Source of the DNA: an uncultured Lachnospiraceae bacterium
GTDB taxonomy: Bacteria; Bacillota; Clostridia; Lachnospirales; Lachnospiraceae
Direction of reading: 5' to 3'
Length of the DNA stretch: 64,000 nt
Assembly (NCBI GenBank): GCA_910578475.1
Contig: CAJTRK010000014.1
Coordinates: forward strand, 11,309-75,308
The notes beneath the pieces are model-generated. The model was not told the DNA's origin and did no database searches. It worked only from the letters and a program-made list of their open reading frames with translations. The position numbers were made by a program, and so were the translations under genes. Positions 44,798 through 53,316 of the stretch are shown piece by piece. Position 1 is the first letter of the stretch. Every line of letters starts with the position of its first letter.

Positions 44798-46522
44798 TCA
44801 TGTAGACGCCTGGGCAAGCAATGCTTCTATTTTCTCCGGAGGCATCGGCCTTCCGAGATAATAACCCTGTATATTGTCGCAGTCAATTGCCGTCAGATAA
44901 TCGAACTGCTCCTGTGTTTCTACCCCTTCCGCAATCGTCTCAAAACCAAGTTTTTTCACCATATAAATAATGGATTCCGTAATAATTCTTGTATTCTCAT
45001 CCGAGATGACCGTGTCGATAAAAGACTTATCCACCTTCAGCGTATCGATAGGCAGCCCTTTTAAATAGGACAGGGAGGAATACCCCGTACCGAAGTCATC
45101 CAATGATATTTTAATGCCGATATTGCGTAAAACAGCCAGTTTTTCCGTGACTTCCTGGAAATTGTCAATCAAAATACTCTCTGTGATTTCCAATTCTATC
45201 TCTTCCGGAGAAATATCATATTTCTTCAGAATTTGTACGACTTTATCCACAAAATCCGGCTGTTTATACTGAATCGCCGAAATATTTAACGAAAGAATCA
45301 GCGGATAATGATATTTTGCCTTCCAGCCTGCATAAATCCGCACACTTTCCTCTATAACCCATGCGCCGATTGGCACAATAGTCCCGTTCTTCTCCGCAAT
45401 CGGAATAAAGGTATCCGGATTAATCGCCCTGCCCGTTTCATCCTTCCAGCGAATCAACGCTTCCACGCCTCGCAAAAGTCTGTCCCCGGTATGGAACTGG
45501 GGTTGAAAATACAGGGTAAAATTCTGAGAAAAAACGGCTTCTTTTAATTTATTCTCAATGGACACATTCTGGAGGAAATCTTCCAGAATCGAACCGTCAA
45601 AATATTGGATTCTGCCTTTTCCGTTTTCTTTCGCGCGGAACATAACGATTTCCGCACAATTAATCAGCTCCAGCGTATCCGCAGCCGCCTCCGGATATTC
45701 CGCAACGCCAACGCTGACCGTCAGAAAGATTTCCTGCCCGCCGCTCAGTTTAAAAGGTTTTTCCAGCCTTTCGGAAATCTTTGCATAGATAGAGGCCACG
45801 CTTCTGCTCCCGTAAGGGTCATAGATACCGATGCAGAAAATATCCCCGTTGAAATGGGATATTACGATATCCTCCGCCGCCAGCTCCGACAGATACTGTC
45901 CGAAATTCTGTACGATTTCATCGCCGATAATAATACCGAGTTCGTCGCTCATCTTTCGGAAATCATCCAAATCGATGAACATAATCGCAACTTCTTTTTT
46001 TTCTTCTTTGGCGCGGTGAACCTGTTCTCCAAAAAGGCGCACAAAATAATTACGATTATACAGACCGGTCAACAGGTCGTAGTACGCCATATATGTCAGT
46101 TCGTCATTCTGTGAATTGAATTTCGTTACATCCTTGAAGCGGATAATTTTATCCGCGGGACGCCCTGCGTCGTCGTAAACGATTGTGATTTCCACTTCAA
46201 CCCACATTCTGCCGTCTTTCATTTTGACATCGATTGCAGTAGACTCCATGCCTCTTTTTTCAATAAAAAGCGCTTCTCGCAGGGGAACGGCATATTTCTC
46301 TTCCACACAGTCGTAAAATCTGGCAAAATCCTCCGTACTTTTTACCTGAAAATCAAAGAAATAATCCCAGTTCGCAATCGTCCGTATGGTATTTTCTTCA
46401 TAATTGTAATAAAGAAAGGCGCTGTTAGACGTTTCGCAAATCAGATGAAGCATTTTAATGTCCTTCATCAGTTTCCTGTTCGCAGAATTCAGTAACGCAA
46501 TCTGTTCCCGTAAATCATCCAT
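44798..46522 (-). CDS. PAS-degenerate GGDEF-EAL protein, probable c-di-GMP phosphodiesterase
   Basis: The 574-residue protein has an N-terminal coiled coil and PAS-like region, a GGDEF-like domain (about 150-300) whose active site reads HFNGDIF instead of GGDEF, and a C-terminal EAL domain with intact motifs: EALIRW, LNISAIQYKQ, ELEITES, LDDFGTGYSS, KVDKSFI and EGVET. It should hydrolyse c-di-GMP, with the GGDEF relic possibly acting as a GTP sensor. The start follows GGGGATAAGGT. Confidence 0.92.
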   Translation of the reverse strand: MDDLREQIALLNSANRKLMKDIKMLHLICETSNSAFLYYNYEENTIRTIANWDYFFDFQVKSTEDFARFYDCVEEKYAVPLREALFIEKRGMESTAIDVKMKDGRMWVEVEITIVYDDAGRPADKIIRFKDVTKFNSQNDELTYMAYYDLLTGLYNRNYFVRLFGEQVHRAKEEKKEVAIMFIDLDDFRKMSDELGIIIGDEIVQNFGQYLSELAAEDIVISHFNGDIFCIGIYDPYGSRSVASIYAKISERLEKPFKLSGGQEIFLTVSVGVAEYPEAAADTLELINCAEIVMFRAKENGKGRIQYFDGSILEDFLQNVSIENKLKEAVFSQNFTLYFQPQFHTGDRLLRGVEALIRWKDETGRAINPDTFIPIAEKNGTIVPIGAWVIEESVRIYAGWKAKYHYPLILSLNISAIQYKQPDFVDKVVQILKKYDISPEEIELEITESILIDNFQEVTEKLAVLRNIGIKISLDDFGTGYSSLSYLKGLPIDTLKVDKSFIDTVISDENTRIITESIIYMVKKLGFETIAEGVETQEQFDYLTAIDCDNIQGYYLGRPMPPEKIEALLAQAST

Positions 46523-46563
46523 ACCTTATCCCCTATATGCCGCTCTCCATAAAAAGCCGGTCT

Positions 46564-47646
46564 CTATTTCTTAACGATGTATCCCTTTGCTTTCAGCGTC
46601 TCCGCGCACAGAACCGCGCCGCCTGCCGCGCCGCGCACCGTATTGTGGGACAGACCGATAAATTTCCAGTCATATACGCTGTCCTCTCTGATACGGCCGA
46701 CGCTGATGCCCATACCGTTCTCATAATCCACATCGAGTTTTACCTGCGGTCTGTTATCTTCTTCCATATATTGAATGAACTGCTTCGGCGCGCTCGGAAG
46801 TTCCAGTTCCTGCGGAAGTCCCTTGAATGCTTTCAGTTTTTCAATTAACTGTTCCTTCGTCGGTTTCTTTCTGAATTTTACGAAAATTGCCGCCGTATGT
46901 CCGTTCAGAACCGGTACACGAATGCACTGACAGGTAATGACGGGCTCCGATGCCGGAACGATTTCACCGTTTTCGATTTTTCCCCAGATTCTGAGGGGTT
47001 CTTTCTCGCTCTTTTCTTCCTCGCCGCCGATATAGGGAATCACGTTTTCAACCATCTCCGGCCAGTCTTTAAAGGTCTTTCCCGCTCCGGAAATCGCCTG
47101 ATAAGTCGTCGCTACCACTTCATATGGTTCAAACTCTTTCCATGCCGTCAGCACGGGCGCATAACTCTGAATAGAACAATTCGGTTTCACGGCAATAAAA
47201 CCTCTTTTTGTACCGAGTCTTTGCTTCTGTGACTCGATAACATCGAAATGTTCCGGGTTAATTTCCGGTACGACCATCGGTACGTCGGGCGTCCATCTGT
47301 GTGCGCTGTTATTGGAAACGACAGGCGTTTCCGTTTTCGCATAGGCTTCTTCAATTTTCTTGATTTCCTCTTTCGTCATATCCACCGCGGAAAAGACAAA
47401 GTCCACTTCCGAAGCAACCTTTTCCACCTCATTCACATTCAGCACAACAAGCTTTTTGACTGCCTCCGGCATCGGTGTCGTCATTTTCCATCTGCCGCCT
47501 ACCGCTTCTTCATAAGTTTTGCCGGCAGACCGTTCGCTTGCCGCAATTGTCGTCACTTCAAACCACGGATGGTTTTCCAGCAGAGAAATGAATCTCTGTC
47601 CTACCATACCCGTTCCACCTAAAATACCTGCTTTTAATTTTTCCAT
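46564..47646 (-). CDS. asd: Aspartate-semialdehyde dehydrogenase
   Basis: This enzyme reduces aspartyl-4-phosphate to aspartate semialdehyde for lysine, threonine and methionine synthesis. The 360-residue protein has the NADP loop LGGTGMVGQRFI (about 8-19), the catalytic Cys in KPNCSIQSY, and HNTVRGAAGG near the C-terminus. This corresponds to the archaeal/fungal-like long subgroup. The ATG at 47646 follows AAAGGAGAAC. It is 48 bases downstream of argH, an arrangement that may give joint expression. Confidence 0.96.
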   Translation of the reverse strand: MEKLKAGILGGTGMVGQRFISLLENHPWFEVTTIAASERSAGKTYEEAVGGRWKMTTPMPEAVKKLVVLNVNEVEKVASEVDFVFSAVDMTKEEIKKIEEAYAKTETPVVSNNSAHRWTPDVPMVVPEINPEHFDVIESQKQRLGTKRGFIAVKPNCSIQSYAPVLTAWKEFEPYEVVATTYQAISGAGKTFKDWPEMVENVIPYIGGEEEKSEKEPLRIWGKIENGEIVPASEPVITCQCIRVPVLNGHTAAIFVKFRKKPTKEQLIEKLKAFKGLPQELELPSAPKQFIQYMEEDNRPQVKLDVDYENGMGISVGRIREDSVYDWKFIGLSHNTVRGAAGGAVLCAETLKAKGYIVKK

Positions 47647-47694
47647 TTTATTATGTTCTCCTTTCTCCAGGCCCGTAATTTTCATCCGCCTCTT

Positions 47695-49110
47695 TTATGA
47701 CAGGCTTTCCGGTATTTCCATTTCATGATACCAGTCGCCTGCAAGATATTCTTTTTCCATCTGAATGACTCTGCGCATCACTTCCGGCCCCGGTGCGCCG
47801 AATGTCAGCCGCTTCTCCACACAGGTCTTTAAGCTGATTTTATCATAAACATCTTCTTCAAAGACCGGACTGATGGTTTTGAGCTCTTCGATGGATAATT
47901 CATCAATGCTGCACTTTTTATCAATACAGTACAAAACAAGTTTTCCGATGATGCTGTGCGCATCCCGGAATGCCACCCCTTTGCCTACGAGATAATCCGC
48001 CGCATCCGTCGCGTTGGTAAATCCCATCATCGCGCTTTTCTCCATGACAGGCTGATTAAATTTCATTGTTCGCACCATGCCTTCGAACAGCGCAAGACAT
48101 CCTTTTACCGTGTCGATGGCGTCAAAGGTCAGTTCCTTATCTTCCTGCATATCTTTGTTATACGCAAGCGGTAATCCCTTCATCGTCGTCAGAATAGCAG
48201 TCAGCGCGCCGTATACCCGGCCCGTTTTTCCCCGTATCAATTCCGCAATATCCGGATTTTTCTTCTGCGGCATAATGCTGCTTCCCGTCGCATAGGAATC
48301 ATCAATTTCCACAAAGCGGTATTCATTGCTGTTCCAGATGATAATTTCTTCACAAAAACGGCTTAAATGCATCATAATCGTAGAAAGCGCAGAAAGAAAT
48401 TCTATTAAATAATCTCTGTCGGAAACGGAATCCATACTGTTTAACGTCGGCGCTTCAAATCCGAGAAGCGAAGCCGTATAATATCGGTCAAGCGGATATG
48501 TCGTTCCCGCCAGCGCCCCTGCGCCGAGCGGACAATAATTCATCCGGCCGTAGATATCCCGCATTCTGAGCCGGTCTCTTTTGAACATTTCAAAATAGGC
48601 GCCGATATGATGTGCCAGTGTGACCGGCTGCGCCTTCTGTAAATGCGTAAATCCAGGCATATACGTCTCTGTATTTTCTTCCATCATATGAAGAAGCGTC
48701 TCAAGCAGCTCCTTTAACAGCTCGTCTACCGCAAGGACTTCCGTTCTTGTATAAAGCCGCATATCAAGCGCTACCTGGTCGTTACGGCTTCTTCCGGTAT
48801 GCAGTTTCTTGCCCGCTTCCCCGATGCGTTCTATCAGATTCGCCTCTACAAAACTATGTATATCTTCATATTCTTCCGTAATCTGCAGAATGCCGTTTTC
48901 CACGTCCTGCCGGATTCCGGTCAGACCTTTTACAATCTCATCTTTCTCTTTTTTCGACAGGATTCCCTGCTTTTCCAGCATAATTACATGTGCAATGCTG
49001 CCTTCGATGTCCTGCTTATAGAACTTTTTATCAAAACCGATTGAAGCATTAAAATTGTATACGAGCTTATCGGTTTCCCTTGTAAAGCGTCCGCCCCAAA
49101 GCTGTGCCAT
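47695..49110 (-). CDS. argH: Argininosuccinate lyase
   Basis: This enzyme cleaves argininosuccinate to arginine and fumarate. The 471-residue protein has the expected motifs: AQLWGGRF at the start, TGRSRNDQVALDMR, and the fumarase-superfamily signature GSSIMPQKKNPD. The ATG at 49110 follows GGAGGGCGATT. The other arginine genes are not in the window. The longer frame into the divergent intergenic region is rejected. Confidence 0.97.
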   Translation of the reverse strand: MAQLWGGRFTRETDKLVYNFNASIGFDKKFYKQDIEGSIAHVIMLEKQGILSKKEKDEIVKGLTGIRQDVENGILQITEEYEDIHSFVEANLIERIGEAGKKLHTGRSRNDQVALDMRLYTRTEVLAVDELLKELLETLLHMMEENTETYMPGFTHLQKAQPVTLAHHIGAYFEMFKRDRLRMRDIYGRMNYCPLGAGALAGTTYPLDRYYTASLLGFEAPTLNSMDSVSDRDYLIEFLSALSTIMMHLSRFCEEIIIWNSNEYRFVEIDDSYATGSSIMPQKKNPDIAELIRGKTGRVYGALTAILTTMKGLPLAYNKDMQEDKELTFDAIDTVKGCLALFEGMVRTMKFNQPVMEKSAMMGFTNATDAADYLVGKGVAFRDAHSIIGKLVLYCIDKKCSIDELSIEELKTISPVFEEDVYDKISLKTCVEKRLTFGAPGPEVMRRVIQMEKEYLAGDWYHEMEIPESLS

Positions 49111-49234
49111 AATCGCCCTCCGTTCCCGTTCCATCCGCCAATTCAGACAGGTAATTTTATTAAATCTAAATTTGATGATACCATATATCCCCATATATTT
49201 CAATCAAAACCGCTTTTTTTGTAAAAAGCACAAT

Positions 49235-49263
49235 TTTACAATTCTTTCATAAAATAATTTATA
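49235..49263 (+). promoter_or_regulatory. Promoter of the ABC-transporter remnant
   Basis: TTTACA (49235-49240) and TTTATA (49258-49263) are 17 bases apart in the region between argH and the ABC genes. Confidence 0.5.
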
Positions 49264-49285
49264 AATACAGGGAGATGTTTACAGA

Positions 49286-50056
49286 ATGCAGCCAATTCTA
49301 TCTTTGGAAAATATTTCTTATTCTTATCATAATCTCAATGGTGAAACGCCCGCCCTGTCGAACATAAATTTTCAGGTAGCGGAAGGAGAATTTCTGGCTG
49401 TCGTCGGCCCAAGTGGATGCGGCAAATCAACCCTTCTGTCCATTATCGCAGGTTTGTTAAAGCCCGAAAGCGGAACGCTTTTCTTCGGCCGTCCATCCAC
49501 CATCGGTTATATGCTTCAGCGTGACCATCTGTTTGAATGGCGGACAATTTATCAAAATGTCATTCTCGGTCTGGAATTGAATAAATCGATAAACGACGAA
49601 AATATTCAATATGTCCTCCAATTATTGAAAGATTACGGATTGGATTCTTTTCAGGATAAAAAACCTTCCGAGCTGTCCGGCGGCATGCGCCAACGCGCAG
49701 CGCTCATCCGTACGATGGCCATCCGACCCGACCTGCTGCTATTGGATGAACCGTTCAGCGCTCTTGATTTCCAGACCAGAATGACCGTGTCCGTGGATAT
49801 CGGCAACATTATACGAAATACCGGAAAAACCGCTATTCTGATTACCCATGACCTGTCGGAAGCCATTACGCTTGCGGACCGTGTTATCGTACTGTCCAAA
49901 CGGCCTGCCACCACAAAATTTGAATTACCGATTCATTATGATGTCGAACGCACTTCCCCTCTCTCCATACGCAATACGGATGTTTATCAGACCTATTTCA
50001 ATCTTTTATGGAAGGAGCTTTCCGATGATTTATCAGACCAAAAAAAACAAGAATGA
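49286..50056 (+). CDS. ABC transporter ATP-binding protein, SsuB/TauB/ThiZ type
   Basis: The 256-residue ATPase has Walker A (GPSGCGKS), signature LSGGMRQR, Walker B (LLLLDEPFSALD) and H-loop (ITHDLSEA). This family serves uptake of sulfonates, nitrate or thiamine-pyrimidine precursors. The start ATG follows GGGAGAT. The permease gene overlaps its last 32 bases. No substrate-binding protein gene is nearby, so the substrate is unknown. Confidence 0.93.
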   Translation: MQPILSLENISYSYHNLNGETPALSNINFQVAEGEFLAVVGPSGCGKSTLLSIIAGLLKPESGTLFFGRPSTIGYMLQRDHLFEWRTIYQNVILGLELNKSINDENIQYVLQLLKDYGLDSFQDKKPSELSGGMRQRAALIRTMAIRPDLLLLDEPFSALDFQTRMTVSVDIGNIIRNTGKTAILITHDLSEAITLADRVIVLSKRPATTKFELPIHYDVERTSPLSIRNTDVYQTYFNLLWKELSDDLSDQKKQE

Positions 50057-50867
50057 CTTAACCAGTCAACAATCCTATATTCTGGCACACCGAAAGCACC
50101 ATCATAAAATCGCTTTTTTCCGGCTTCTGATTCTTCTTCTTTTTCTGCTGCTCTGGGAAGCCGCGACGCGGGCAGAATATATCGATATTTTCTTTTTCAG
50201 TTCCCCAAGCGCAGTCGTCAGGTATCTGTATCAGATGATTCTGGACGCTTCTTTTTTCAGGCACACGGGCATAACACTTCTGGAAACAGTCGTCAGTTTC
50301 CTGCTCGTCACCGTCTTTGGCCTTTTAGCCGCAATGCTTCTCTGGTATCAAAGCAGCCTGTCTGAAATTCTGGAGCCTTATCTGGTCGTACTGAATTCGC
50401 TGCCAAAATCGGCGCTTGCCCCTCTTCTCATCGTCTGGCTCGGCACAGGTTCCAAGACCATCATCGTCGCCGGCGTCTCCGTTGCCGTCTTCGGCTCTGT
50501 CATCAGTCTCTACACCGGATTCTGTCAGGTCGATGAAGAACTGTTAAAGCTGATACTGACACTCGGCGGTACAAGAAAAGATGCCCTGTTTAAAGTTATT
50601 CTTCCAAGTTCCGTACCATTGATTTTAAGCAATATGAAAGTCAATATCGGTTTATGTCTCGTAGGCGTCATCATCGGGGAATTTCTGGCTGCAAGACGGG
50701 GACTCGGATATCTGATTATTTATGGTTCTCAGGTCTTCAGACAACAAGCGTCAATGACAAAAACGACAGTCCGGTTACCGGCCGGAACGGATAACCTTTT
50801 TAAATACAAACCGCTCTGTCATTCTGTAAACAGAGCGGTTATAAACATCTTTTCCATGTGTCAGTGA
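50025..50867 (+). CDS. ABC permease, SsuC type, with lost C-terminus (probable decaying gene)
   Basis: The 280-residue frame matches SsuC/ThiX-type permeases up to the segment GEFLAARRGLGYLIIYGSQVF, after which a normal protein continues with a last transmembrane helix of about 35 residues. Here the frame turns into a hydrophilic tail that reads straight through the terminator of the convergent operon and overlaps the 3' end of the ACT-domain gene. Other frames do not restore the helix, so a deletion rather than a frameshift is likely. The ATG at 50025 follows GGAG; the upstream in-frame start lies deep in the ATPase gene. Confidence 0.8.
   Translation: MIYQTKKNKNDLTSQQSYILAHRKHHHKIAFFRLLILLLFLLLWEAATRAEYIDIFFFSSPSAVVRYLYQMILDASFFRHTGITLLETVVSFLLVTVFGLLAAMLLWYQSSLSEILEPYLVVLNSLPKSALAPLLIVWLGTGSKTIIVAGVSVAVFGSVISLYTGFCQVDEELLKLILTLGGTRKDALFKVILPSSVPLILSNMKVNIGLCLVGVIIGEFLAARRGLGYLIIYGSQVFRQQASMTKTTVRLPAGTDNLFKYKPLCHSVNRAVINIFSMCQ
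50809..50840 (-). terminator. Terminator of the thioesterase-IorAB-PaaK-ACT operon
   Basis: AACCGCTCTGT and ACAGAGCGGTT form an 11-bp stem with a 10-base loop, about 20 bases after the ACT gene's stop on the minus strand, followed by GTATTTAA. The tail of the truncated permease frame crosses it. Confidence 0.8.
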
Positions 50868-51292
50868 AGTCCCAGGTCTTCTCCCTGAACCGTTTCGATT
50901 CCATTCTGTTCCAGAATCCCGGTCAGACTTTCCGCATCTGCCACACGGAAAATCATACAGGCCTGCCCGTCTTTCTGGCCGAAAACGGAATACATATATT
51001 CCACGTCAATTCCGGCATGGGAAATCGCGCTGAGCACATTGCTGAGGCCGCCCGGCGTATCCGGAACCGCCACTCCGACGACAGGCGTCATGGTCAGGAT
51101 AAAACCCTTATCAAGAAGGATGGAAGAAGCCTTTGACGCATCATCCACAATAAGCCGAAGGACACCGTAATCTGCCGTCTCCGCAATATTAATCGCCCGC
51201 ATATTCACCTGGTTCTCGGAAAGAATACCGGTGATATCCGCAAGCTGTCCTGCTTTGTTTTCCAAAAATACAGAAATTTGAGGTATTGTCAT
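50861..51292 (-). CDS. ACT-domain protein
   Basis: The 143-residue protein consists of two ACT-type domains (ISVFLENKAGQLADITGIL, then VVGVAVPDTPGGLSNVLSAI), which bind amino acids or similar small molecules. It commonly follows PaaK-type ligase genes in anaerobes and may regulate them. The ATG at 51292 is preceded by AAAGGAG. It ends the operon, just before a terminator. Confidence 0.92.
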   Translation of the reverse strand: MTIPQISVFLENKAGQLADITGILSENQVNMRAINIAETADYGVLRLIVDDASKASSILLDKGFILTMTPVVGVAVPDTPGGLSNVLSAISHAGIDVEYMYSVFGQKDGQACMIFRVADAESLTGILEQNGIETVQGEDLGLH

Positions 51293-51324
51293 ATTGATAT
51301 CATACTCCTTTCTCAGGTTCTATC

Positions 51325-52626
51325 TTAAATTTTCCGCTTGTCAATAACGCGGACTGCCTTGCCTTCGCTTCTTGTGATGGACTTTGGCGCCACCAGACGC
51401 ACTTTGGCATAAATTCCAAGCATCGCCTTGAGCGCCGATACAAGCCCTTTCTCCATCTCCGTAATCTTACCAAGATTATCAGAAAAGTTTTCAGGCGTCA
51501 TCTCTACCATGACTTCAATCGTATCCGAGTTGTTGACACGGTCAACAATAATCTGATAGTTCGCCGGATATCCCTGTTCCAAAAGCACTGTCTCAATCTG
51601 GGACGGGAAGACGTTAACGCCTTTCACGATAAGCATATCATCGCTCCTGCCCATAGGCTTGCTCATTTTTACATGGGTGCGGCCGCAGGAACACTCTTTT
51701 CTGGTAAGCACACAGATATCTCTGGTGCGGTAGCGGAGAAGCGGAAACGCTTCCTTCGTAATTGCGGTAAATACCAGCTCTCCTTTACTGCCCTCAGGAA
51801 GAACCTCTCCCGTATCCGGGTCGATAATCTCTGCGATAAAGTGGTCTTCGTTAATGTGCATTCCTGTCTGTTCACTACACTCGAAAGCGACACCGGGACC
51901 GCTGGTCTCCGTAAGCCCGTATATATCATACGCCTTAATTCCCAGTTTGTTCTGGATATCCTGGCGCATTTCTTCGCTCCATGCCTCCGCGCCAAAGATG
52001 CCGGCTTTTAATTTGATTTTGTCCCGCAATCCCCGCTCATGAATGCTTTCCGCCAGATATGCGGCATAAGAAGGCGTACAGCAGATAATGGTAGCTTCCA
52101 AATCCACCATAAACTGCAGCTGACGGTCCGTATTTCCCGATGACATGGGAAGCGTCAGACATCCCACTTTATGGCTTCCTCCATTAAGTCCGGGGCCGCC
52201 GGTAAAAAGTCCGTACCCATAGCTGACATGACAGACATCTTCATCGGTTCCGCCTGCCGCCATAATGGCGCGGGCACAACAATCCTCCCACAAATCAATA
52301 TCATGCTGTGTATAAAAAGCTACCACTCTGCGGCCGGTCGTGCCGGAGGTAGACTGGATGCGGACGCAGTCTTTCAGCGGCATCGCCAGAAGGCCGTAAG
52401 GATACGCCTCCCGCAGGTCATCCTTTGTCAGAAAAGGAAGCTTATGTAAATCCTCTATGCCCTGAATATCCTCGGGCGTAACACCCTTCTCTTCCATCTT
52501 CGCACGGTAATAGGGCACATTATCCCACACATGCTGCACCTGCTTTACCAGCCGTTCATTCTGCCAGGCAAGAATCTGCTCTCTGCCCGCAGTCTCGATT
52601 TCTTTTTGATAATACCGTTCCATCAT
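51325..52626 (-). CDS. paaK: Phenylacetate-CoA ligase family enzyme
   Basis: The 433-residue adenylating enzyme forms an aryl-acetyl-CoA from the acid, CoA and ATP. Motifs are the phosphate loop STSGTTGRRVVAFYT, YGLTETSGPGVAFEC and RSDDMLIVKGVNVFPSQIE, the C-terminal hinge of PaaK. In anaerobes it often accompanies indolepyruvate oxidoreductase, where it can run towards ATP and the aryl acid. The ATG at 52626 follows GGAG at a long distance. Confidence 0.92.
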   Translation of the reverse strand: MMERYYQKEIETAGREQILAWQNERLVKQVQHVWDNVPYYRAKMEEKGVTPEDIQGIEDLHKLPFLTKDDLREAYPYGLLAMPLKDCVRIQSTSGTTGRRVVAFYTQHDIDLWEDCCARAIMAAGGTDEDVCHVSYGYGLFTGGPGLNGGSHKVGCLTLPMSSGNTDRQLQFMVDLEATIICCTPSYAAYLAESIHERGLRDKIKLKAGIFGAEAWSEEMRQDIQNKLGIKAYDIYGLTETSGPGVAFECSEQTGMHINEDHFIAEIIDPDTGEVLPEGSKGELVFTAITKEAFPLLRYRTRDICVLTRKECSCGRTHVKMSKPMGRSDDMLIVKGVNVFPSQIETVLLEQGYPANYQIIVDRVNNSDTIEVMVEMTPENFSDNLGKITEMEKGLVSALKAMLGIYAKVRLVAPKSITRSEGKAVRVIDKRKI

Positions 52627-52653
52627 TTTTATAACCACGCTCCTTTCAAAGTC

Positions 52654-53226
52654 TTACGCTGTCAAGCCCGATTCAAACGCTTTTTTATTCATCTCCAGGA
52701 ATTTCGGCGGCACACTGTGCTCTATCGCTTCCATCCATTCTTCTTTCGTAAAATCAAAATGTCTGGCAAGCCTGCCCATCAGCACAAGGTTAACCGCTTT
52801 ACTGCTTCCCGCTTCTTCCGCAAGGGCAAGCGCGTCAAATGCGTCCACATTACTTCCAAGCGCCGCGAGTTTCTCCTCCAGATTTTCCGGATAAACCGCC
52901 ATGCCTGCGATTACCGGCATCGGGTTAATCTGCTGGCTGTTGACGATAATTCTGCCGCCCGGTTTTAAATATTCCGTATAACGGGCCGCCTCCAAAAGTT
53001 CGAAAGAAAGGATGCAGTCCGCCTCTCCTTTATCTATAATCGGTGAGCAGACTCTGTCGCCCCACCGTACATAGGTAACAACGCTTCCGCCACGCTGGCT
53101 CATACCATGTACTTCGCTGACTTTCACGTCATATCCGCGGCTAAGCAGCAAGCGGCCAAGCAATTTACTTGCGAGCAGAGTTCCCTGTCCGCCCACACCC
53201 ACAATCATCATATTTTTTGTTTCCAT
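52654..53226 (-). CDS. iorB: Indolepyruvate:ferredoxin oxidoreductase, beta subunit
   Basis: The 190-residue gamma-type subunit (VGVGGQGTLLASKLLGRLLL near the N-terminus, VHGMSQRGGSVVTYVRWG) pairs with IorA to oxidise aryl 2-oxoacids to the acyl-CoA with reduction of ferredoxin. The ATG at 53226 follows GGAGATAAAAG. It lies 90 bases after iorA. Confidence 0.95.
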   Translation of the reverse strand: METKNMMIVGVGGQGTLLASKLLGRLLLSRGYDVKVSEVHGMSQRGGSVVTYVRWGDRVCSPIIDKGEADCILSFELLEAARYTEYLKPGGRIIVNSQQINPMPVIAGMAVYPENLEEKLAALGSNVDAFDALALAEEAGSSKAVNLVLMGRLARHFDFTKEEWMEAIEHSVPPKFLEMNKKAFESGLTA

Positions 53227-53316
53227 CTTTTATCTCCATTCCGGCCTGTGTCTTTTCTGCCACGACCCTTTATCATATTTTCAGAAAAATCACTTTCAGG
53301 CGATTCCGGGCGTCTT

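Noticed and set aside
49848..50024. Upstream extension of the permease frame
   Set aside because: It lies within the ATPase gene, and the ATG at 50025 has a good ribosome site and the expected start of the family.
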